This document shows, one piece after another, positions 58,370 through 64,000 of a stretch of 64,000 bases of DNA. The notes beneath the pieces were generated by a model that searched no databases, was not told the DNA's origin, and saw only the letters and a list, made by a program, of their open reading frames with translations. A program made the translations under genes and the position numbers. Each line of letters starts with the position of its first letter. Position 1 is the first letter of the stretch. This stretch comes from Agarilytica rhodophyticola (GTDB taxonomy: Bacteria; Pseudomonadota; Gammaproteobacteria; Pseudomonadales; Cellvibrionaceae), in the NCBI RefSeq assembly GCF_002157225.2, contig NZ_CP020038.1, positions 6,778,991-6,842,990 of the forward strand. Direction: 5' to 3'.

Positions 58370-59056
58370 TTATATCTCTTGAAAGCCTGGGCCTTTGAAT
58401 GTTCTTATTGCTTTACCTCGTTGCACACCGTAGTGATTGAGCCAACGTTGCTGCTCTCTTTTTTTATCATCCTCATCCTTGGCACTACTTAACAAGATAT
58501 GTAAGCGCTCTAGCGCTAGTTGCTTATTGCGATGTTGAGATCTATCCGTATCGACCCGTATCTGTATTCCCGTTTCACGATGAGTTAAGCGAACAGCACT
58601 ATTAGTTTTATTTACGTGCTGACCACCTGGGCCTTTTGAACGAATAAACTCAATTTGTGATTGAGACAAAAGCTTATTGATATCTATCTTTTTCGACTGA
58701 GATAAAACAATAGGCATTACGCCCACAAACCAATTTATTCTTTTATGGCCTGGTCGATAAGGACTCTCGCCATGCCATTTAATAGATCCATGCCAGTTTT
58801 TTAAAAACTTATCAAGGTTATATCCCTCTAGCCTAAATATCATAGATAGAAATGTATCCGGATAAATTAAGTCTTGTTTTCTAAGCATTTTATCAAAGGC
58901 AATATACTCAACGCATTCACACTTTATAGATTTAGATTCACATTCACTTAAAAGAACTTTCGCAGTCTGAGCCACAACCCAGCCACATTCTTTTGGCCCC
59001 TGCCCTGCAGTAATCTGTATCCATGCAATATCTTTTTTATTTTTTCTCTCTTCCAT
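58370..59056 (-). CDS. prfH: peptide chain release factor H
   Basis: A 228-residue paralogue of class I release factors. It carries the peptidyl-hydrolysis motif GPGGQHVNKTNSAVR (GGQ near residue 145) but lacks the stop-codon-reading domain. The opening WIQITAGQGPKECGW is typical of PrfH. It rescues ribosomes stalled on cleaved decoding centres (for example after colicin E3-type 16S rRNA damage), usually together with an adjacent RtcB RNA ligase. No rtcB lies beside it here. ATG 59056 is preferred over a TTG at 59071. Confidence 0.9.
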   Translation of the reverse strand: MEERKNKKDIAWIQITAGQGPKECGWVVAQTAKVLLSECESKSIKCECVEYIAFDKMLRKQDLIYPDTFLSMIFRLEGYNLDKFLKNWHGSIKWHGESPYRPGHKRINWFVGVMPIVLSQSKKIDINKLLSQSQIEFIRSKGPGGQHVNKTNSAVRLTHRETGIQIRVDTDRSQHRNKQLALERLHILLSSAKDEDDKKREQQRWLNHYGVQRGKAIRTFKGPGFQEI

Positions 59057-59071
59057 TTTTATTTTTTCCAA

Positions 59072-59611
59072 GTTCTATAATGTATATCTATTCAGATAAT
59101 AATTTACAAAATCCGTTTTTATTTGCCGCTCTATTTCTTGAAGGCATAAAAACACCTTGTTAAAAGCTACATCTCATTAACAAATATTAAAGTTTAAAAT
59201 TTTGACTAAAGCGGAGCTATAAAATTTCGTTAAGAAAATATTGGACGAGCGCAAGCGATGTAGATAAAAGCTACATATCAGAAAATTTTTTAGAATTTAA
59301 ATTTTAACTAAAGAAATTTCCGGCAGCGAAGCCCAACATTTCAATTTTAGAATTACGTAATATCATTTGTGCCTCCTTAACATCTACCGAACTATTGACT
59401 GAAAATATAAGAGGTAATCGCTACCTCGATGTGTGGTCGCGGACTATAAAGTAGATAAGCTTTAGTTTCAAGCAAATTTAATGAAATTTTTATGATAGAT
59501 TTTTGTCTTTACTCGTTTATCTTATTAACCTAGAAACTAGTAATATAAATTAATAATAATTCTTAGAAGTATATTTTTACATACAAACTAATTTAAGAGG
59601 CTTCACCAGAA
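59072..59611. other. AT-rich intergenic stretch with a degenerate direct repeat
   Basis: I see no gene and no remnant of rtcB here. Two similar segments, 59162..59212 and 59266..59313, share AAAAGCTACAT followed by an A/T-rich part and ACTAAAG, so they form an imperfect direct repeat about 103 bases apart. Promoters of prfH (minus) and the AraC gene (plus) must lie here. Confidence 0.45.
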
Positions 59612-60490
59612 GTGGCAACCGTACACGACAATATACTGCACGAGAGTGCACTGTTAAATATCGGTACCTTTGATTGCCCGGTAAGTGCACCGGATTTTAC
59701 CAATACAGGCGCAATTGAGGCTTATATTTTAGTATTTCCTCGAACAGCTGTAAAAATACGCCATGAGAATATGAAAGAGGCGTTCATTGCCGACCCCAAC
59801 ACTATTACTGTCTACAACAAGGGCCAGCAATACGAACGCTATCCTATTTCCGACTACGGTGATCGCTGTGACTGGATTGCACTTGACCCAACTATTATTT
59901 GCGAAATATTGGCAGATCTAGGAGTCAACTTAAAAGAGGAACCCGAGCAAATTTTTCAATTATCTCACAGTATTATTTCAGCCAAAATCTATAGTGAATT
60001 CTGTATATTTATCAATAAACTGCAAGCAAGCTCCGATGAAGATATTTTGCTATCAGAAGAGTGGGCACTAAACTTTAGTAGAAGAACTTTGGCAGAGATT
60101 TATGGAAGGCATAGTAAGGCAACTTCAGCAGGAAAAATTCGGACAGGCAATAAACATAGAAGGCTGGCCAGTAACTGCTTAGAAATATTAAACAGCCACT
60201 ACACAGAAAACCTATCGCTTAATGCATTGGCTAAAGAGCTAAACACAAGTCCTTATCATTTAAGTCGAGTTTTTAGTAGTATCATTGGGCTCACCATCCA
60301 TCAATATTTGTGTCAACTGCGTCTTCGATCATCTTTATACAGAGTTGCTGAAACCAAGGAAGATTTATCAACACTAGGCTTAAATTTGGGCTTTTGTGAT
60401 CATAGCCACTTTTCCCATTATTTTAAAAAACACTTTGGACAAACACCCTCTGCTTATCGTCGCAGCTCTGCTTTTTGCAAAATGCCCTAG
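59612..60490 (+). CDS. AraC-family transcriptional regulator
   Basis: A 292-residue regulator with an N-terminal sensing domain of unknown ligand (about 1-165, with SAPDFTNTGAIEAYILVFPR and YERYPISDYGDRCDWI). A C-terminal pair of AraC helix-turn-helix motifs follows (LSLNALAKELNTSPYHLSRVF and LSTLGLNLGFCDHSHFSHYFKK, ending QTPSAYRR). It starts at GTG 59612, with AGAGG 11 bases upstream. It precedes a secreted FG-GAP protein gene on the same strand by about 200 bases. Whether it controls that gene is unknown. Confidence 0.9.
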   Translation: MATVHDNILHESALLNIGTFDCPVSAPDFTNTGAIEAYILVFPRTAVKIRHENMKEAFIADPNTITVYNKGQQYERYPISDYGDRCDWIALDPTIICEILADLGVNLKEEPEQIFQLSHSIISAKIYSEFCIFINKLQASSDEDILLSEEWALNFSRRTLAEIYGRHSKATSAGKIRTGNKHRRLASNCLEILNSHYTENLSLNALAKELNTSPYHLSRVFSSIIGLTIHQYLCQLRLRSSLYRVAETKEDLSTLGLNLGFCDHSHFSHYFKKHFGQTPSAYRRSSAFCKMP

Positions 60491-60698
60491 GGGCTCGTGC
60501 GTTAGAAAACACAGCTATGCACAAGTGCCAAAACGAGCAAGATTTTCATAGTTTGAATTAAACCCTCTACTTAAGCTTTGGCAAGAGCCTTTAGTACGTT
60601 AGCTCTAAAGACCCGATCAACCAGGGGCTTACTATAAGAAAAGACAAAGCCCCTCCACTGTTTCAATAACGGTTATTTCAATAATAGTGAGAGCGTAA

Positions 60699-62081
60699 AT
60701 GAATACAAAAGTACTCCTATCGATGATCCTAATTACCTCAATAGCGGCTCAATCTAGCCATGCCACCCCCGCAAGTAGTGCCATTGAACAAAGTGATAGA
60801 TATCGCCTGAATGCAATCCCTAAAGCGCCCAGTGTTGAACCCTCATTATTTACCGCAAAAGCAAGTAGCGACTTTTTTGCGGAGGAAGATGTAGAAGTAT
60901 TGCTTACACTTAACGGTGAGCAACAGGGGGATGGTTTTGGCTGGGTAGCGGAGGATCTTGGTGATATCAACGGTGATGGTGCCAATGACTTTATTGTCAC
61001 AGCTCCCTTTTTCACGACCAATGTTCCCTTCCCTGCTGGTAAATTTTATGTCTATTCCGGTGGCGATGGTGCACTGTTAAACAGTGTCACGAGCCCAGGA
61101 ATTCCCGTGTTTGGTTATAGCGCAAAGGACGCGGGTGATGTTAATGCCGACGGGGTTAACGACTATATTGTTGGTTCTTTCTCAAGTGCTATGGTGTTTT
61201 CTGGCGCAAATCATGCTGTATTACATCAGTGGTTTAGACCTGGTGAATTCTTTGGCGCTTCTGTGGGAGGGGTCGGAGATCTAAATAAAGACGGCTTTGA
61301 TGATGTAGTGGTCGGCGCCAGCTACGCCAGCCAAAGAGCAGCTAATGCAGGAAGGTTGTATGCGTATTCAGGAAAAACGGGCAAGCTTCTATGGAAGCGC
61401 AATGGCCGCAGAGCTGGCGACGAACTAGGCACAGCCACCGGCCGTATTGGCGATATCAATTATGATGGCATCCCCGACCTTGTAGTTGGCGCAAGAGGTG
61501 CGGGTAGAAATGATGAAGGTCGGGCTTACGTATTGTCCGGTAAGAATGGTCGCCTAATACATCTGCTAAAGCCTGTGGGTGAACCCGGCTTAACCACAGA
61601 TGGAGCAGGAGTTACCGCCGGCACCTTCGGACAATTTCATGCCTTCGGCGTAGGCGATGTGACAGGGGATAATATCCCCGATATCTACGTTGGCGACTAC
61701 AATGCCCGCCAAGATGAAGTGGATGGCAGTGGCCGCGGCTATCTATATTCAGGTGCTACAGGCAAGACCGTGCATATCTTTCGGCCGGAAAATCTGGGAG
61801 ATGGCTTAGGGCCAGCACGTGGAGTGGGTGATGTGGATAATGATGGCTTTAACGACTTATTTATCGCCGCGTACACCTTCACCGGAGGCAGTGCAGCAGG
61901 TAAAGGCTATCTATACTCAGGGGCTAATAAAGAACTACTTCGCAGCATGACAGGCACAGTAGCTAGCGCTTTCTTAGGTGTCGATGCTTTAGGTAGCGGC
62001 GATATTAATGGCGATGGCTTGGTTGATCTAATGCTGACAGGCAACGGCGTGCTGCATATTATTGCTGGACAACCACACTAG
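60699..62081 (+). CDS. secreted seven-repeat FG-GAP (integrin-alpha-like) protein
   Basis: A 460-residue protein with a signal peptide (about 1-22, cleavage near SSHA). It has seven FG-GAP blades whose calcium-loop motifs are visible: DINGDGANDFIV, DVNADGVNDYIV, DLNKDGFDDVVV, DINYDGIPDLVV, DVTGDNIPDIYV, DVDNDGFNDLFI and DINGDGLVDLML. This predicts a complete seven-bladed beta-propeller like that of integrin alpha chains. GRLYAYSGKTGKLLW-type segments recur in each blade. There is no cell-wall anchor or added enzyme domain. Likely roles are adhesion or ligand binding at the cell surface or outside the cell. Confidence 0.85.
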   Translation: MNTKVLLSMILITSIAAQSSHATPASSAIEQSDRYRLNAIPKAPSVEPSLFTAKASSDFFAEEDVEVLLTLNGEQQGDGFGWVAEDLGDINGDGANDFIVTAPFFTTNVPFPAGKFYVYSGGDGALLNSVTSPGIPVFGYSAKDAGDVNADGVNDYIVGSFSSAMVFSGANHAVLHQWFRPGEFFGASVGGVGDLNKDGFDDVVVGASYASQRAANAGRLYAYSGKTGKLLWKRNGRRAGDELGTATGRIGDINYDGIPDLVVGARGAGRNDEGRAYVLSGKNGRLIHLLKPVGEPGLTTDGAGVTAGTFGQFHAFGVGDVTGDNIPDIYVGDYNARQDEVDGSGRGYLYSGATGKTVHIFRPENLGDGLGPARGVGDVDNDGFNDLFIAAYTFTGGSAAGKGYLYSGANKELLRSMTGTVASAFLGVDALGSGDINGDGLVDLMLTGNGVLHIIAGQPH

Positions 62082-62763
62082 CAGTGCAAAGGTCAGCGGC
62101 TCTATCTCACTAGGCCCCTACCAATCCTTGATTGTAGATCAACAAGTTAAAAGCCTGCTTAGATGCAGGCTTTTTTGTGTTTGGCAAATATGGGCCAGAC
62201 ACAAAAAGCATTTTACACCTGAAGTCGTTTTGCCCAGTATGAGCCACCAAGCACTTTAATATACATTCTTGTCGTCAACATTCTTCTGCTCTCAGAATTA
62301 GGCTATCAACTTAGATTTGGAGGTAAGCGTATAGGACGTTATATGTCTAAGTCGCTTATTTAATATGAAATCACAACAATCACAAAACCAAGAGAAACTA
62401 TTAAATGAATACCTTAACAAGGCGAGTAAGCGCGACTAAAAACATAGAGCCTGAGTTAGCCATTAAGACTTAGTAAAATAAGATGAGATTAGTGGCAATA
62501 CATGTGCAATCGCGTAAAACTGAGACGACAAGAAACAATGCACCTAACTGAATGAAAACCACTTTAGACCACCTTCCAGAAAACAAACTAGAAGTACCAC
62601 GCATTAATTGCTGATGAGGAATTGAATTCGCTTCAGGGCCAAGCCCAACAACAAAAAACACTGATAGTGTCGGGAAAACCAGCGGTGGCATAAGTACTAG
62701 TTTTTCTATTTAATTAGGAATTCGTCTATATTCAACCGACGACTACCTGCGAGGAGCGATCTA
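62082..62763. other. intergenic stretch between the FG-GAP and OsmC genes
   Basis: It holds the strong terminator at 62150..62176. A minus-strand reading frame at 62470..62691 has no recognised domain and I do not call it. No other gene is supportable. The OsmC gene start at 62764 has a GAGGAGCGA ribosome-binding site just upstream. Confidence 0.5.
62150..62176 (+). terminator. rho-independent terminator after the FG-GAP gene
   Basis: A 9-bp stem (AAAGCCTGC / GCAGGCTTT) with a 6-nt loop is followed directly by a T-run. It is the clearest intrinsic terminator in the window. Confidence 0.9.
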
Positions 62764-63216
62764 ATGTCTGAATATTATGCTACGGTCAAATGGGAACGGG
62801 GTGAGCAAGGTTTTCTAGACCGGAAATACAGCCGAGCTCACGAATGGCATTTCGATGGTGGCGTTGTGGTACCAGCGTCTTCTTCCCCCCACATTGTCCC
62901 CGTACCCATGTCCAGCGAAGCTAATGTCGATCCAGAGGAAGCCTTTATTGCCTCCTTATCTAGCTGTCATATGCTGTTCTTTTTGGACTATGCTGCAAGA
63001 GCAGGCTTAACAGTGAATACTTACATCGACCAAGCTTCAGGTACTTTGGCAAAAAATGCCGATGGAAAGCTGGCTATGACAGAAGTAATTTTAAAGCCGA
63101 AAATTGTATTTGAAGATCAACAACCCAGCAAAGACAAAGTCGCGAATCTCCACGAGCAATCCCATCATGCCTGTTTCATCGCTAATTCTGTGCACACTCA
63201 GATAAAAATAATGTAA
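62764..63216 (+). CDS. OsmC-family (YhfA-type) redox protein
   Basis: A 150-residue OsmC/Ohr-superfamily protein. The conserved pair of cysteines appears in SLSSCHMLFFLDYAARAG (about residue 68) and HHACFIANS (about 138). The former helix and the pattern DPEEAFIASLSSCHM are typical of the YhfA-like OsmC branch rather than Ohr. Members reduce organic hydroperoxides or bind small ligands. It stands alone, with a good ribosome-binding site. Confidence 0.88.
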   Translation: MSEYYATVKWERGEQGFLDRKYSRAHEWHFDGGVVVPASSSPHIVPVPMSSEANVDPEEAFIASLSSCHMLFFLDYAARAGLTVNTYIDQASGTLAKNADGKLAMTEVILKPKIVFEDQQPSKDKVANLHEQSHHACFIANSVHTQIKIM

Positions 63217-63444
63217 AGGATATTCCTCTTATCAGCTTTTGGCATTAAAATCATTAAAAAGTGATATCTATTACAGTTGATCTTTACGGTTATGTAAATT
63301 CACTACTTTTTTGTATATCAAACAGGCTAATACATCTTAGCGATAGGCTCGACTTGTGTTATTGTAAAAGAAGACAGCGCAGGACAATCTTATCCATTGT
63401 TCGCTGCATATTTTATATCAACACGCAATGATGAATATATTTTC

Positions 63445-64000
63445 ATGACCACTGCCGCAGATCAAAACCAGTTTGGCCGCCCTGCGACAATTGATGATGT
63501 CGCCAAGAACGCCGGAGTCTCGACCAAGACAGTTTCACGAGTCTTAAATCGAGCTCCCAATGTAAAATCGACCACCCGAGATCGTGTGGAACAAGCGATG
63601 CAAGTGCTCGCTTATCGCCCGAACTCTCCGGCTCGCATGCTCGCGAGTAATCGCACATACTTGATTGGTCTGATATATAACAACACCGACTCGAATTATA
63701 TTACCAACATCCAAAATGGTGTCCTAAGTGCCTGTTTGCCTGAGCACTATGACTTACTCATCCACCCCTGTAGCTACACAAACCCCTCGGTGCTCAATGA
63801 CATTCGCGAGTTTATTTCCAGTAAAAGGGTAGACGGACTGGTACTTGTCCCACCATTGTCCGATGTCGCTGGTATCCACGAATTTATCAGTCAGCAAGGG
63901 ATAGCCAATATCGCTATCTCAAGGGAGCCTGTAGACGATACAGACTGGACTGTCTGTACGAACGATCGCGAAATTTGTAAACAAATGGTGCGGCATTTAT
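63445..64000 (+). CDS. LacI-family transcriptional regulator (cut by window end)
   Basis: The first 185 residues of a LacI/GalR regulator, open to the last base of the window. The N-terminal helix-turn-helix is intact (PATIDDVAKNAGVSTKTVSRVLN) with hinge NSPARMLASNRTYLIGL, followed by the first part of the periplasmic-binding-protein-like sensor domain. ATG 63445 is preferred; nearby ATGs at 63428 and 63431 are in another frame. LacI regulators in this group commonly control glycoside hydrolase loci, so a carbohydrate operon probably follows beyond the window. Confidence 0.9.
   Translation, partial: MTTAADQNQFGRPATIDDVAKNAGVSTKTVSRVLNRAPNVKSTTRDRVEQAMQVLAYRPNSPARMLASNRTYLIGLIYNNTDSNYITNIQNGVLSACLPEHYDLLIHPCSYTNPSVLNDIREFISSKRVDGLVLVPPLSDVAGIHEFISQQGIANIAISREPVDDTDWTVCTNDREICKQMVRHL

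Noticed and set aside
62470-62691. 73-codon minus-strand open frame between the FG-GAP and OsmC genes
   Set aside because: I could not tie it to any family and the composition gives no clear coding signal; kept as unassigned intergenic DNA.

Overview
The window looks like the chromosome of a low-GC marine gammaproteobacterium of the Cellvibrionales (relatives of Teredinibacter, Saccharophagus and Agarilytica). The evidence is two secreted GH5 hydrolases joined by Pro-Thr linkers to CBM2 cellulose-binding modules, plus a housekeeping block ordered as near the replication origin of Pseudomonas. The genus cannot be fixed from sequence alone.

Layout. (1) 0-6 kb: a divergent pair of secreted GH5 enzymes, a CBM2-GH5 glucanase and a GH5_8-like mannanase-CBM2, separated by about 2 kb of very AT-rich DNA. 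(2) 6-8.4 kb: a minus-strand accessory locus with a CesT-like (type III secretion type) chaperone, a 320-bp tandem triplication encoding small B-box-like zinc-finger proteins, and a longer relative of these with a possible caspase-like domain. (3) 9-33.6 kb: a conserved block, aroE, hemF, tsaC, dprA, a LysM gene (minus), then def-fmt-rsmB-trkA-trkH (plus), lpxL, and glyQ-glyS-gmhB-plsC. It is interrupted by a Tse2-like toxin/antitoxin pair between 81-bp direct repeats (12.7-13.9 kb), and by a porin, a chemoreceptor and a SET-domain protein with nuclear-localisation-like motifs (22-28.5 kb). (4) 33.6-41 kb: an S24 repressor, a thioesterase, a NUDIX hydrolase, a DUF885 lipoprotein, a histone-deacetylase-like hydrolase, small DUF genes, ogt, and two paralogous unknown helical proteins. 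(5) 41-46.2 kb: an RND efflux permease and adaptor with a divergent TetR/AcrR regulator and a clear palindromic operator. (6) 46.2-52.3 kb: a divergent copper-linked pair (PCuAC chaperone and Met-rich outer-membrane barrel), a DUF3047 lipoprotein, and a CadC-like winged-helix/TolB sensor divergent from a PDZ-alpha/beta hydrolase. (7) 52.8-54.8 kb: a small island with a Cox/Xis-like DNA-binding protein, an unknown, a gene broken by one in-frame TGA, and a basic His/Thr/Arg-rich protein. (8) 54.8-64 kb: an aminotransferase, gamma-glutamyltransferase, PrfH without an adjacent RtcB, an AraC regulator, a seven-repeat FG-GAP secreted protein, an OsmC protein, and a LacI regulator cut by the window end.

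The theme I consider most notable is a scatter of effector-like genes: low-complexity Ser/Thr/Asn/Gln-rich N-termini, eukaryote-like domains (SET, B-box-like zinc finger, possible caspase-like fold), paralogous helical proteins and a CesT-type chaperone. No secretion apparatus is encoded here, so secretion into a host is inference. Together with the polysaccharide hydrolases, these genes would fit a bacterium living on or in a eukaryotic host such as a wood-eating invertebrate or an alga.
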